Shown: positions 25,273 through 34,573 of the stretch, one piece after another
Numbering within the stretch: the first letter of the stretch is position 1
Layout: the number at the start of each line of letters is the position of its first letter
Assembly: GCA_964564015.1 (NCBI GenBank)
Contig: CAZLZR010000011.1
Location: forward strand, 1 to 64,000
DNA length: 64,000 bases
Reading direction: 5' to 3'
From: Acetivibrio sp964564015
Lineage (GTDB): Bacteria; Bacillota; Clostridia; Acetivibrionales; Acetivibrionaceae
Program-made: the position numbers and the translations under genes
The notes under the pieces: model-generated
Databases searched by the model: none
The model's input: only the letters and a program-made list of their open reading frames with translations
Told to the model about the DNA's origin: nothing

Positions 25273-28266
25273 ATGAAAAAAATAGTTTTTCTTATTCTTG
25301 TTACATTATTTGCTGCGGTATCTGCTATAAATGCGTATGCCGGGAATTCTCTAAAATTGTTTTATAATGGTAAATTTCTCGGCTTGAGTCAAGAAATAAT
25401 TTCTATTGGCGACGAGTATTTTGTTAATGCTAAAGAACTATCTGCAGTGGTTGGTACTCGCTGCAAAATTGATACTTCCAATACAAATCTATCTCTGCAA
25501 ATTAACAACTCCGTCAGGAATTATGAAATAAAAAGCTATGACTACACCATAATGAAGCCTTCTTCTATAACACACAACTTACCGGAACTGATAAACAACA
25601 AAGTGTATTTTCCTTTTTCCTTTATAACTGAGGAGTATGGTGTTATTGTAAAATATGACAAGAAAGCAAATTATCTTTATTTCTTTCCGGATGATAGTAA
25701 AATAAATACATTCATTAACAACAATTGCAATTATAATCTTTCCATACCTGAAAATCTTTATCTGACCTTCGATGAATCCCAAAATTTTGATACAAGTTCA
25801 ATTTATTTAACAAACGAAGATTATACCTTTTCCGCCTCAATTGTATGTGATATCCTAAATAAGACCGCTGTTAACAATATGAGGTTCCTCTTATCCGATT
25901 ATGTTTCTCCTGAAAGTTATATATTTGATAGGATGGTAGAATATAAACACAGTTACTTCCGTTCACTATTGGATTCCTACAAAAATGAATTTCTTTTCGG
26001 CAACATGGACCTCTCTCTTAGTGAATCAAATATTAAAATTATAAAAGAAAGCACCGAAGAATTGTTTGGACAGAATTCAAACATTGTTATGTTTAACACA
26101 ATAAGTTCAAAAAGACAATTAACCCAGGAAGATATTAATATAATTCTAACAGTACCATCTTATGTAAACAAATCAATATACACAATTGCATTTACAATGC
26201 AAAAGGGATATCTCAACGACAACAATATTAATAATATATTGCAAGTGTTAAAGGGGCTCTCTATCACAAATCATCCACTGCAGGAAAATTTGCCTCATGT
26301 ACTCCTCGACAATTCTTCAGTTGAAGCTGCCAATAGTGGTATATATCCTTCATTACCTGCATCTGAAATCAGTTATTTTGATCTGGAAGACACAGCAAAT
26401 TATTACAGGATCAGATATCCCTCCAATTTCGTGCCATATCTGAGCAACAACTTAATTGATGACCACAGCTATAGGAGTTTTAAAATTGACCATAACACCT
26501 ATGTTTCCATTTCAGTAGAACACATTTCCGGAAGTCCATATAGAATTCTGGAAAAAATCAACACGCTCAAGGCATATTACGGCAACAAAATAAAAATCAT
26601 AAGCATAGAAAGCAAAAATATAAATGGTAAGGAATTCATAGTTCTTGATTATGAAAAAGAAAACCATAATAACGGCGCAAGGGAATATGTAACCAATTAT
26701 CTAATAATCAATGGCGTACGTCTATATACGTTAGAACTTAACAGTATGATATCTCCGCCATCAGAACACATATCCTATGAGTTTCTTAGAATAGTATCTT
26801 CTTTTGAGTTTACGAAGCCAGAAAATCAAAATAAAAATAATAATAATATTTCATTTGTCAATTTCTCAAACGAGCGTTTAGGATACTCAATATTTTATCC
26901 GGATAACTGGAGCCTTCAGGACAACTCGCAGGATATAAATTATGACAGTTTTGAGGTCACCAATCCAAATTATTCAGGACCTCTCAATATAGTTATAAAC
27001 GAGTCTGAATATACGTCAAAACTTACTACCACAGAATTACTAAGATACACAACCGGTTATGATACCGAAAGACTGTCCAAATATTTCAAAAACTACAGAA
27101 CACCTTATAGCGGCAAAACATACAAAGTACTAATAAGCAGCATTAAAACCTACAATAATTTAACTATAATATACAAGCTTGTCAACTACCTTGATGAAGG
27201 TGACAGATATAAGCTATGCTATTCCATTGACCTGATCAAAAACAACAGAATAAACTCCCTGTATATATCTGCCAGCGAATATCTGTTTCAGGATAACGTT
27301 TTAGCTGATAAAGAACTGAATTATATATTGGAATTCATGAGTAAAAGTTTCTATATGTCCGATAACAAAGAGTACCTGGAAAGCCAAATTTCCAGTGAAA
27401 AGAGAAACAATAAAATAGTATTCATTGAAGATTTCTTCAAAAAGGCGTTGGGAGAATCCACTACCGTTACCTACGCAGAAAACTTAAGCTCTGAAAAGGA
27501 TGTACTCGTTTATATAAACAACAGCAGTAAAGCTGGTGCATACAAACTGATTTTTGACTACAATTACAGGTCAATTCAAGTTTCCAGCCGAGTTTTGCAG
27601 CCTGATATAGAAAAGTCTGCTCAAGAAAAAGTAAGGAGTCTTTTTCAAAACAAGACTATACACGATGTAATATTTGATTGGGATAATATGATTGTGTCGG
27701 TTAAATACTCTGATACCAAAACTTCACCGTCTCAGATTAAAGAATATTATCTGGAAGTAATACCGGCAAAGAAGGAATACAGTGTCAATTTTATAAGGAA
27801 GCTTAATGCAGAGAGCATAAAGAATAACTGTCAGAGTTTTCTTGAAAATTACCTTTTGACCAATGTACAGGTATATTTTCCAAAGAACTACAATTTTTCA
27901 ATCGAAGATTGGAACAAGCACATTGATGATAAACGTCAAATCCCAGTATACGCAGAATTTGACGGACAATCCGGTTATTTTTATCTGGAAGTTGATCCGA
28001 TAACCGATACTATCACAATATTAAAATATATTTCAACTAATGACCTGAAAAGAAGAATTGAAGACTATTATTTCGGAATAGACCCAACAATTAACGTTTT
28101 GGACTACCAAACTGATAAGTTCGATAATTTCTGCTTCACTGTATCAATCGGTTCTGAACCAAATGGTACTTCAACTCAGGTAATTCATGCTTACTTTAAT
28201 ATAAAAAACCCTGATTTACTTTTTTCTACTACAGACTTATATTTTTCAAAATCACTACTAAAGTAA
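25273..28266 (+). CDS. Large secreted protein, stalk domain plus PsbP/DUF1795-like repeats
   Basis: 997 residues with a signal peptide (KKIVFLILVTLFAAVSAINAYA, cleavage near residue 23). Residues about 25-140 resemble the copper-amine-oxidase N-terminal (stalk) domain common in clostridial surface proteins (VNAKELSAVVG, INNKVYFPFSFI). Two later modules start with a PsbP/DcrB-like signature (YYRIRYPSNF, about residue 375; LGYSIFYPDNW, about residue 538). The C-terminal ~270 residues hold beta-rich sequence resembling PepSY/YcdB-like repeats (YYLEVIPAKKEY, FYLEVDPITDT). No catalytic motif or cell-wall anchor seen. Function unknown; an extracellular binding or sporulation-envelope role is possible. 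Single-gene unit, Asn- and Ile-rich. Confidence 0.85.
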   Translation: MKKIVFLILVTLFAAVSAINAYAGNSLKLFYNGKFLGLSQEIISIGDEYFVNAKELSAVVGTRCKIDTSNTNLSLQINNSVRNYEIKSYDYTIMKPSSITHNLPELINNKVYFPFSFITEEYGVIVKYDKKANYLYFFPDDSKINTFINNNCNYNLSIPENLYLTFDESQNFDTSSIYLTNEDYTFSASIVCDILNKTAVNNMRFLLSDYVSPESYIFDRMVEYKHSYFRSLLDSYKNEFLFGNMDLSLSESNIKIIKESTEELFGQNSNIVMFNTISSKRQLTQEDINIILTVPSYVNKSIYTIAFTMQKGYLNDNNINNILQVLKGLSITNHPLQENLPHVLLDNSSVEAANSGIYPSLPASEISYFDLEDTANYYRIRYPSNFVPYLSNNLIDDHSYRSFKIDHNTYVSISVEHISGSPYRILEKINTLKAYYGNKIKIISIESKNINGKEFIVLDYEKENHNNGAREYVTNYLIINGVRLYTLELNSMISPPSEHISYEFLRIVSSFEFTKPENQNKNNNNISFVNFSNERLGYSIFYPDNWSLQDNSQDINYDSFEVTNPNYSGPLNIVINESEYTSKLTTTELLRYTTGYDTERLSKYFKNYRTPYSGKTYKVLISSIKTYNNLTIIYKLVNYLDEGDRYKLCYSIDLIKNNRINSLYISASEYLFQDNVLADKELNYILEFMSKSFYMSDNKEYLESQISSEKRNNKIVFIEDFFKKALGESTTVTYAENLSSEKDVLVYINNSSKAGAYKLIFDYNYRSIQVSSRVLQPDIEKSAQEKVRSLFQNKTIHDVIFDWDNMIVSVKYSDTKTSPSQIKEYYLEVIPAKKEYSVNFIRKLNAESIKNNCQSFLENYLLTNVQVYFPKNYNFSIEDWNKHIDDKRQIPVYAEFDGQSGYFYLEVDPITDTITILKYISTNDLKRRIEDYYFGIDPTINVLDYQTDKFDNFCFTVSIGSEPNGTSTQVIHAYFNIKNPDLLFSTTDLYFSKSLLK

Positions 28267-28337
28267 GCAATCAGCAAAACAATATCTTCTCAAAAGTCTG
28301 CTAAAGCAAACTTTTTAAGAAGAATTGCATATAGAAA

Positions 28338-28368
28338 CGGAAGCTTTCTGCATAACAGATAGCTTCCG
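28338..28368. terminator. Bidirectional terminator between convergent genes
   Basis: CGGAAGCTTTCTG/CAGATAGCTTCCG stem with a short loop, between the 997-residue gene (plus) and prfB (minus). Confidence 0.6.
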
Positions 28369-28375
28369 CTTATGA

Positions 28376-29486
28376 TCATGATTCTGAGTTACAATAGACA
28401 AGATATGAGTTTATAAAACCATCTAAATCTCCATCCATTACATTGTCCACGTTTATTTGCTCATAATTGGTTCTATGATCTTTAACGAGAGTATATGGAC
28501 AGAATACATATGACCTTATCTGGCTTCCCCATGCTATATCCAACTGTACTCCCTTCAAATCCTCTATCTTTTCTTTCTGCTCACGTTCCTTAAGCTCTAC
28601 AAGCTTTGATTTGAGCATTCTCATAGCCGTATCTTTGTTTTGGAATTGTGACCGTTCTGTTTGACATGCCACAACTATTCCTGTAGGAATATGAGTTATC
28701 CTTATTGCCGATTCTGTTTTATTAATATGCTGACCTCCCGCACCACTTGCACGGTAGGTGTCTATTCTTAAATCATCCGGATTTATATTGACTTCAACAT
28801 CATCGCTAAGCTCAGGCATAACATCACAGGAAGCAAAAGATGTATGTCTCCTTCCCGAAGCATCAAACGGTGAAATTCTTACAAGTCTGTGTACACCCTT
28901 TTCAGACTTCAAATAACCGTATGCATTCTCTCCAATAACATTGATAGTGACGCTCTTAATTCCGGCTTCCTCTCCGTCAAGATAATCAAGAATCTTAACA
29001 TTAAAACCTTTACTCTCTCCCCAACGGGTAAACATTCTCAGAAGCATCTGAACCCAATCCTGGGCTTCAGTTCCTCCCGCCCCCGCATGAAGTGTCAATA
29101 TGGCATTATTCTTATCATAAGGACCCGTCAACAAAGTTTCCAGTCTCAATGCTTCAAAATCTTTTTTAAATTTTTTGAAGCTGTCCTCAACTTCCAGGAA
29201 CACACTTTCATCATTCTCTTCAAGTCCGAGCTCGCATAAAGTTTTCGCATCTTCCCATTCCTGAGTAAGTCTATTATATTTTTCCAGTTTTTCTTTTAAT
29301 GTTTTAATTTTCTGTAATACCTTTTGCGAATTCTCAATATCATTCCAAAAATCCGGTTCGGACGCTTTCTGTTCCAACTCTTCGATATCATTACCTAATC
29401 TTGCGATGTCAAAGAGAAGCCCCCATTTCTTTTAAAGTTTTCTCAAATCCATCGATTTCCAGCCTCAACTGTTCGAGTTCCAACAA
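28376..29486 (-). CDS. prfB: Peptide chain release factor 2 (programmed +1 frameshift)
   Basis: RF2 recognises UGA and UAA and hydrolyses peptidyl-tRNA. The main frame shows the RF2 tripeptide SPF (RISPFDASG) and GGQ (GAGGQHINKT). The start of the protein lies in another frame: TTG at 29486, 9 nt after GGGAG, encodes about 25 residues (LELEQLRLEIDGFE...KEMGASL) up to CTT TGA C at 29414-29408. There slippage into +1 continues with DIARLGNDIEELEQ. Total is about 369 residues, normal for RF2. An ATG-only reading of the main frame would lack this N-terminus. Confidence 0.95.
29409..29424 (-). promoter_or_regulatory. prfB programmed frameshift site
   Basis: The minus strand reads GGGGGCTTCTCTTTGAC: an SD-like G-run (29424-29420), then CTT TGA with the in-frame stop at 29411-29409. 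RF2 abundance autoregulates by stop readthrough via +1 slippage. The G-run to CTT spacing is 5 nt, two more than the E. coli arrangement. Confidence 0.9.
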
Positions 29487-29604
29487 CTTTATCAACTCCC
29501 TGTTAAATTTTATAGTTTAACCCTTTAAATCATTTCAATTTTACAACATTAACTATTTATTGTCCACATAATAAAAACAAATCCCACATTACTCCATTGC
29601 TTCC

Positions 29605-30276
29605 TTAGCTTGAAGCCTTATTGCTCTTAATACTCTCTAACAGGGGCTTCAGCACTTCAACAGGTAGTCCGGCCTCTTGAATCTCTTTAGCGAGTTTTAT
29701 GTAGGATATGCTGCTTTCTCTTAAAATCCAGTTCTTTAAATCATCACCGAAAATGTCCAATGTAGTAGAGCTTTCTTCAACTTTCTCCGTTTGCTTTTGT
29801 TGACTCACTTCCAAAAGGTAGAGTTCTTTCTCTTTTTCATAACTCTCCGGAGTATTAAAGTGATAAAAAAAGGAATCTCTTACTTTTGCATATTTCGCAA
29901 GAATTTTAATTGTACCAACAAAAGGCATCCTTTCGCCCTTTGCATATAACTCCAGCATATCAGGAAAAATCAATGCCCCAACTCTTGCACTTATATCCTG
30001 CGACAATTCCTTATATGTAAAATTCCCTTTTATAAGATCAATATTACTTCCAACGGTAAGAGCATTCAAATCTCTACAGTTTGCCCTACCTAGAATGTAA
30101 TCGATAGAAACACCGAAATAATCCGCAAGTTTTTTTAGTATTTCATAATCCGGTTCTCTTTTGGCAAGTTCATAAGAAGCAACCGCCTGACGCGTAATGC
30201 CTAGATAGTCTGCAATATCCTTTTGAGATAATCGACTTTGTTCTCTAAGTTGTTTAAGCATCGACGCAAAAGACAT
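29605..30276 (-). CDS. XRE-family transcriptional regulator
   Basis: About 223 residues. An N-terminal Cro/CI helix-turn-helix (LREQSRLSQKDIADYLGITRQAVASYE) is followed by a second, weaker HTH-like repeat (FTYKELSQDISARVGA, about residues 85-130) and a C-terminal SinI/SinR-like tail (SISYIKLAKEIQEAGLPVEVLKPLLES). ATG at 30276 is preferred, with GGGGTGG 5-6 nt upstream. Divergent from a spo0E-like gene with GCAACA/TGTTGC palindromic DNA in both promoters, which suggests it represses itself and the phosphatase. Probably linked to sporulation or transition-state control; the exact target is inference. Confidence 0.85.
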   Translation of the reverse strand: MSFASMLKQLREQSRLSQKDIADYLGITRQAVASYELAKREPDYEILKKLADYFGVSIDYILGRANCRDLNALTVGSNIDLIKGNFTYKELSQDISARVGALIFPDMLELYAKGERMPFVGTIKILAKYAKVRDSFFYHFNTPESYEKEKELYLLEVSQQKQTEKVEESSTTLDIFGDDLKNWILRESSISYIKLAKEIQEAGLPVEVLKPLLESIKSNKASS

Positions 30277-30306
30277 TTTTTCCACCCCAAGAATCCATTT
30301 TAGTAT

Positions 30307-30335
30307 ATTTTATCTACATATTTATATTAATGCAA
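30307..30335 (-). promoter_or_regulatory. Promoter of the XRE regulator
   Basis: On the minus strand: TTGCAT (30335-30330), 17-nt spacer, TAAAAT (30312-30307). A TGTTGC half-site overlaps the -35. Confidence 0.55.
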
Positions 30336-30365
30336 CAATTCGATTACATTTTTTTGTATTTTTTA

Positions 30366-30394
30366 TTGACAGCAACAAAGTGTTGCTATAAAAT
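30366..30394 (+). promoter_or_regulatory. spo0E-like promoter with embedded operator
   Basis: TTGACA (30366-30371), 17-nt spacer, TAAAAT (30389-30394). The spacer contains the palindrome GCAACA-AAG-TGTTGC (30372-30386), ideally placed for repression. Confidence 0.65.
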
Positions 30395-30532
30395 ATGTAT
30401 GAAAGCTAAAGGAAATGTATTGCAGATTTATTTTATCACAGTGAATTGTTGTTATACAAGTTTTTGTTTTAAATATGTAATAAAACATGGCCATGTTTAA
30501 TATATAATTTGTTTTTTGTGGAGGTCGATGCA

Positions 30533-30688
30533 TTGAGTAAAATAGAAAATTTAAGAGAAAAGCTTCACAATATTATGGATCATGGCGATGATTGTGAAAT
30601 ACTTGCAACCAGTCAGGAACTTGATACTTTGATTGTTCTGTATATGAAGCTTCAGCTTGACACAAGGAGAAGTAGTTATATTTGTTAG
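30533..30688 (+). CDS. Spo0E-like aspartyl-phosphate phosphatase (51 aa)
   Basis: Starts at TTG with GGAGG 8 nt upstream and encodes 51 residues: an N-terminal helix (IENLREKLHNIMD) and the family signature SQELDTLIVLYM (SxELDxxI, with the catalytic Asp). Spo0E proteins are small helical hairpins that dephosphorylate Spo0A~P and delay sporulation. Its divergent neighbour is an XRE regulator with matching operator half-sites. A terminator follows at 30764. It was likely missed by length cut-offs. Confidence 0.88.
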   Translation: MSKIENLREKLHNIMDHGDDCEILATSQELDTLIVLYMKLQLDTRRSSYIC

Positions 30689-30763
30689 GTTAAATAAGTT
30701 ATTAAGTAAACTGTAGCGCTACAATTTTTGTTAATCCTGCACAATTTTATATATACACACTTG

Positions 30764-30797
30764 AAATTCGTACTATTTACTATAGTACGAATTTTTT
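30764..30797 (+). terminator. Terminator after the spo0E-like gene
   Basis: AAATTCGTACTA/TAGTACGAATTT stem followed by T7. It overlaps the stop codon of the convergent HAD gene, so it may serve both strands. Confidence 0.75.
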
Positions 30798-31598
30798 TAT
30801 GACCTGGGCAACACCATTTTCATTGTTTGATAGCGTCACAAAATCACAGATATCTTTGATACTTTCCTCAGCATTTCCCATTGCAACGCTAAAGCCTGCA
30901 TATTCAAGCATTGAATAATCATTTTCATTATCACCGATTGCCATTATTTCCTCTCTTTTTAACGATAATCCTTGGGAAATAATTTCCAAAGCCTTACCTT
31001 TGCTTACTCCATAGTTCAGAACCTCAAAATTATCATGGCTGGATTTCACTACCTCAATTGTCTTTATACTCTCTACAAGACATCTTGCCCTCGCTAAAGC
31101 TTCCAAATCCGATGACATAACTACAATTTTAGCAGGATTCACTTTGCTGCTGCCGATTATTTCACAAACCGACCCGACTACTTTTACATCAATACGGAAA
31201 TCACTGCCTAAATCCTTACTCTTTATCATATAATGGAGCGCTGAATAGTCAAGCTTTTCTGCATACATAACATCATCAATATAGGTGTGAAAATAGATAT
31301 TTTCATTACGCAGTATTTCAATAACAGCATAGCAGTCATCCTTTGAAAGCAGGTTTGAATATAACACCTCACCTGTTTTTAGGTCCTTAATAACAGCACC
31401 ATTGCACACTACCAACGGCTCGTCTATTGACAATTGATCCGCATATATTTTAGCTCCCGGATAAATTCTGCCTGAACAAATCAATACCTTAATACCCTTT
31501 TCAAGCGCCAATTTTATATATTGCCTGTTTTCACAGGAAATTTCCTTATTTGAATCAAGCAGAGTTCCGTCGAGATCTATTGCTATCATTTTATACAT
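30780..31598 (-). CDS. Cof-type HAD-IIB family sugar-phosphatase-like hydrolase
   Basis: About 272 residues. HAD motif I IDLDGTLLDS near the N-terminus, motif II ICSGR, and C-terminal motif GDNENDYSML match the Cof/YidA-type phosphatases, which dephosphorylate sugar phosphates or flavin/PLP-like compounds. The ATG at 31598 (MYKMIAIDLDG) follows AGGGA; a frame extension to 31631 would overlap the aminotransferase stop by 20 nt. Last gene of the T-box-led lrp-aminotransferase operon (14 nt gap). Confidence 0.88.
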   Translation of the reverse strand: MYKMIAIDLDGTLLDSNKEISCENRQYIKLALEKGIKVLICSGRIYPGAKIYADQLSIDEPLVVCNGAVIKDLKTGEVLYSNLLSKDDCYAVIEILRNENIYFHTYIDDVMYAEKLDYSALHYMIKSKDLGSDFRIDVKVVGSVCEIIGSSKVNPAKIVVMSSDLEALARARCLVESIKTIEVVKSSHDNFEVLNYGVSKGKALEIISQGLSLKREEIMAIGDNENDYSMLEYAGFSVAMGNAEESIKDICDFVTLSNNENGVAQVIKKFVL

Positions 31599-31611
31599 AT
31601 TATCATATTCC

Positions 31612-32778
31612 CTATTTATTTTTTTCAACAAAGCGATTTATTCTCTTTAAAGCCTCAATTATATTTTCCATGGAATTTGAGTAACAAACCCTTACAAACC
31701 CTTCTCCACTATCTCCAAATGCGGAGCCAGGTACAACTGCAACTTTTTCTTCCATCAGCAAAGTCTCACAGAATTCGGTTGAACTCATTCCTGTAGACTT
31801 TATACAAGGAAACATATAGAACGCCCCAAAAGGTTCGAAGCAGTCAAGACCTGCCTTTCTAAAACCATCTAGCATAACCCGCCTTCTTCTGTTATACTCA
31901 CGCCTCATGGACTGAACATCTTCGTCTCCCTTTCGAAGAGCTTCTATAGCTGCATATTGTGCGGTTGTGGGAGAACACATAATTGCATATTGGTGTATCT
32001 TATACATAGCACCAATTAGATCAGGATGTCCACAGGCGTACCCAAGTCTCCAACCTGTCATTGCATATGCTTTTGAAAATCCGCTGATATAGATGGTTTT
32101 CTCCGTCATTTCAGGATAACTTGCTATAGAAACGTGTTCACATTCATAAGTAAGTTCAGAGTAAATTTCATCTGAAAGCACAATAATATTTTTATCTTTC
32201 AATATTTCAACAACCTTATCAAGTTCTTCCTTTGTCATTACAGCACCGGTTGGATTATTGGGAAATGGCAGAATAAGGACTTTGGTTTTCGGAGTTATAG
32301 CCTTTTCAAGAAGTTCAGGTGTCAGCCTGAACTGATCTTCTGCACGTAAATTTATCAGGACAGGTGTTGCCCCTGTCAGAACAATGCAAGCTTTATAAGC
32401 AACAAAACTAGGTTCAGGAAGTATTACTTCATCACCCGGTCCGACAAGTGCTCTTAATGCAAGATCAATAGCTTCACTCCCACCCACAGTGGCAATGACC
32501 TGGTCTTTGGGACTGTAAACCAGACCATATCTTCTCTTTAAGTAATTGCATATTTCTTCACGAAGTTCCATAAATCCCGAATTAGGCGAATAGTGGGTAT
32601 GTCCCTTTTCAAGTGAATATATTCCTGCCTCCCTGACACACCATGGCGTTACAAAGTCAGGCTCTCCTATACTTAAAGATATGGCATCCTTCATTTCATT
32701 AACCAGGTCAAAAAATTTTCTGATACCTGAAGGAGGCAAGTCCCGAACCGTAGGTATTAACATATCCTTTACATTCAT
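31612..32778 (-). CDS. Class I/II aminotransferase (PLP)
   Basis: 388 residues, fold type I. The PLP lysine is in SGFSKAYAMTGWRLGY, the cofactor-binding Asn and Asp in PFPNNPTGAV and LSDEIYSELTY, and the carboxylate-binding Arg in GFVRVCYS. Sequence type is that of broad aromatic/aspartate aminotransferases (PatA/AraT-like). It overlaps lrp by 4 nt (ATGA) and sits behind a T-box leader, so it probably makes or degrades the amino acid sensed by that T-box; phenylalanine is my tentative guess. Confidence 0.9.
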   Translation of the reverse strand: MNVKDMLIPTVRDLPPSGIRKFFDLVNEMKDAISLSIGEPDFVTPWCVREAGIYSLEKGHTHYSPNSGFMELREEICNYLKRRYGLVYSPKDQVIATVGGSEAIDLALRALVGPGDEVILPEPSFVAYKACIVLTGATPVLINLRAEDQFRLTPELLEKAITPKTKVLILPFPNNPTGAVMTKEELDKVVEILKDKNIIVLSDEIYSELTYECEHVSIASYPEMTEKTIYISGFSKAYAMTGWRLGYACGHPDLIGAMYKIHQYAIMCSPTTAQYAAIEALRKGDEDVQSMRREYNRRRRVMLDGFRKAGLDCFEPFGAFYMFPCIKSTGMSSTEFCETLLMEEKVAVVPGSAFGDSGEGFVRVCYSNSMENIIEALKRINRFVEKNK

Positions 32779-33254
32779 AATACAACAGCCTCCCTGTCAT
32801 CCTTGTGATCCTCATCAAAAATAACGCCCTTATCCTTGTATTTCTTCAATACAAAGTGGGTAGCAGTACTTAATACGGAATCTAAAGGAGACAATTTTTC
32901 TGCTACAAATAAAGCTACTTCCTTCATTGTCTTTCCTTCTACAATTACAGTCAGATCAAACCCACCGGACATAAGATAACATGCTTTTACCTCGGGAAAC
33001 TTATATATGCGCTCTGCAACCTTGTCAAATCCCTGGCCTCTCTGAGGAGTAACCTTCACTTCTATCAATGCAATTACACTTTCCTTAGTGGTCTTTTCCC
33101 AGTTGATCATTGAAGTATACCCCAGTATAACGTTATCTTCTTCATATTTTTTGATTGCAGCCCTGACTTCTTCAACACTTTTATTGAGCATAACAGCTAT
33201 CTGCTCATCTGTCGCTTTACTATTCTTCTCTAATATCTCTAAAATTTCTTCCAT
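32775..33254 (-). CDS. Lrp/AsnC family transcriptional regulator
   Basis: 159 residues: an N-terminal winged HTH (EILEKNSKATDEQIAVMLNKSVEEV) and a C-terminal RAM ligand-binding domain (VIALIEVKVTPQRGQGFDKVAERIY, LMSGGFDLTVIVEGKTM). Strong ribosome site GAGGAGGAAA. Coupled to the aminotransferase by a 4-nt overlap; the pair is common in clostridia and probably controls amino-acid metabolism in response to an amino acid. Transcription depends on the T-box leader upstream. Confidence 0.92.
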   Translation of the reverse strand: MEEILEILEKNSKATDEQIAVMLNKSVEEVRAAIKKYEEDNVILGYTSMINWEKTTKESVIALIEVKVTPQRGQGFDKVAERIYKFPEVKACYLMSGGFDLTVIVEGKTMKEVALFVAEKLSPLDSVLSTATHFVLKKYKDKGVIFDEDHKDDREAVVL

Positions 33255-33388
33255 AATTTGGTTTCCTCCTCGATTAGCTTAATAATATATAAATACCTTG
33301 GTAACACCTAGATTATACCCATTTTTCCATCTTTACATATCAAACCGCCAGAATATCCGGCAAAAAGAAATGCACTTTTTTAAGAAAT

Positions 33389-33694
33389 AAAAAACTCCTT
33401 CATCCCTCGAAAGGGACGAAGAAGTAATCCGCGTTACCACCCTAATTAACACTGTAAAAGTGTTCTCCTCAAATTCAATATCAGTCGCTGTTATACTTCT
33501 AATACTGATCCTTTGTAACGTAAGGAAACGTCAACCTCTATTTTCGAACCACTAAAAGTGGATACTATTTCTCAAGGTGAAACTAAAGGGCTGCATTCCA
33601 TATTATCATTTACCGTCTTTCACCTGACGCCGGCTCTCTAAAAAAATCCAATATGTACTCTTCCCCTATCATCGTTTTTCAGCTATAAATATTA
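33389..33694 (-). ncRNA. T-box riboswitch leader of the lrp-aminotransferase-HAD operon
   Basis: On the minus strand: AGAGAG (AG-bulge region) with GGTGAAAG...TTTCACCTTGAG closing stem I, the invariant T-box AGGGTGGTAACGCGG (33443-33429), then a terminator CTTCGTCCC-TTTCG-GGGATGAAG followed by T6 (33424-33389). Uncharged tRNA should stabilise the antiterminator and allow transcription. The specifier appears to be TTC (Phe) or TTT just before ACC; the register is uncertain. Downstream genes are not an aminoacyl-tRNA synthetase but lrp and an aminotransferase. Confidence 0.93.
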
Positions 33695-33700
33695 AAAATA

Positions 33701-33729
33701 ATTATACTAAATAAAACACTATTTTTCAA
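33701..33729 (-). promoter_or_regulatory. Promoter of the T-box operon
   Basis: On the minus strand: TTGAAA (33729-33724), 17-nt spacer, TATAAT (33706-33701). Start point would be about 33694, just before stem I. Confidence 0.75.
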
Positions 33730-33763
33730 TAGGGTATTTAAACTTTCCTAATTTGCTTTTATT

Positions 33764-34330
33764 TCATTGTTCTTCAGAGGTTGAAGCCGCCTTATTTGTA
33801 AACTCTTCCATAATCTCGTCAAGAATATCTGTAGCTTCATCTACAACTTCTGATTTTTCTAATTTAGCCACATCATTAAAAGTAGCCGTCGTTTCTTCAA
33901 CAGTCTCAAGTACCTTACCGAGCTCTTCTTCATACTTTTTCAAAACTTTCGTGACATCCTGCTTTAAGATCTTGATGTCTTGTTTTATATCAACAAGTTT
34001 TTCTTTTTCTTTTTCTGTTAATTCGGAAAGCTTCTTTCTTTCTTCTTGTGATTGATTCCTTGCTTCATCCAATATTGTCTCAGCTTTTTCCTGAGCCTTT
34101 ATTAAGACTTCGGCAATCTTAGCCCGGTCTTCACTAACCTGATTAGTCTTTCGAGCTACATCCTCATATTTGATTCTAAATTCCCTACATTGGTTTTTCA
34201 ATTCTGTTATTTCGCTTTCTTTCTCTTTGAGTTTATCATCAAATTCCCTTAGTATCTTTTCAATGTAAGAATTAACGTCTGACTGTTTAAAACCAAAAAG
34301 CGACGTTCCAAACCTTTTTTCTCCTGCCAT
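33764..34330 (-). CDS. DivIVA-domain protein
   Basis: 188 residues, highly charged and predicted coiled coil. The N-terminus FGTSLFGFKQSDVNSYIEKI resembles the DivIVA/GpsB membrane-binding module, followed by heptad-rich Lys/Glu sequence (residues 30-140) and an acidic tail. Such proteins mark curved membrane and poles and recruit division, cell-wall or sporulation factors. AGGAGG ribosome site. Monocistronic, upstream of the T-box promoter. Short relative to B. subtilis SepIVA/DivIVA variants, so the exact partner is unknown. Confidence 0.8.
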   Translation of the reverse strand: MAGEKRFGTSLFGFKQSDVNSYIEKILREFDDKLKEKESEITELKNQCREFRIKYEDVARKTNQVSEDRAKIAEVLIKAQEKAETILDEARNQSQEERKKLSELTEKEKEKLVDIKQDIKILKQDVTKVLKKYEEELGKVLETVEETTATFNDVAKLEKSEVVDEATDILDEIMEEFTNKAASTSEEQ

Positions 34331-34573
34331 TTTTGGTTCCTCCTATTTATTCTAAAACATAATAATTACTTATATACTTATCATACTTTATATTCAATAC
34401 TATTTTTCAAAATCCTCTTTTTTATAAAAAAAAACATAGTAATTCTTACAAAAAAATTCCGACATGTTTCTACAAATAAAAAAACCACACAATTATTTGT
34501 ATGGCTTATCTACAGTTCAATTATACATATGACAGTGAACTAACTGTCCGATCACCTGATTTTTCCTTCACTC

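Noticed and set aside
33389..33694. T-box assigned to the DivIVA gene
   Set aside because: DivIVA lies upstream of the leader on the same strand; the leader's terminator faces the lrp operon.
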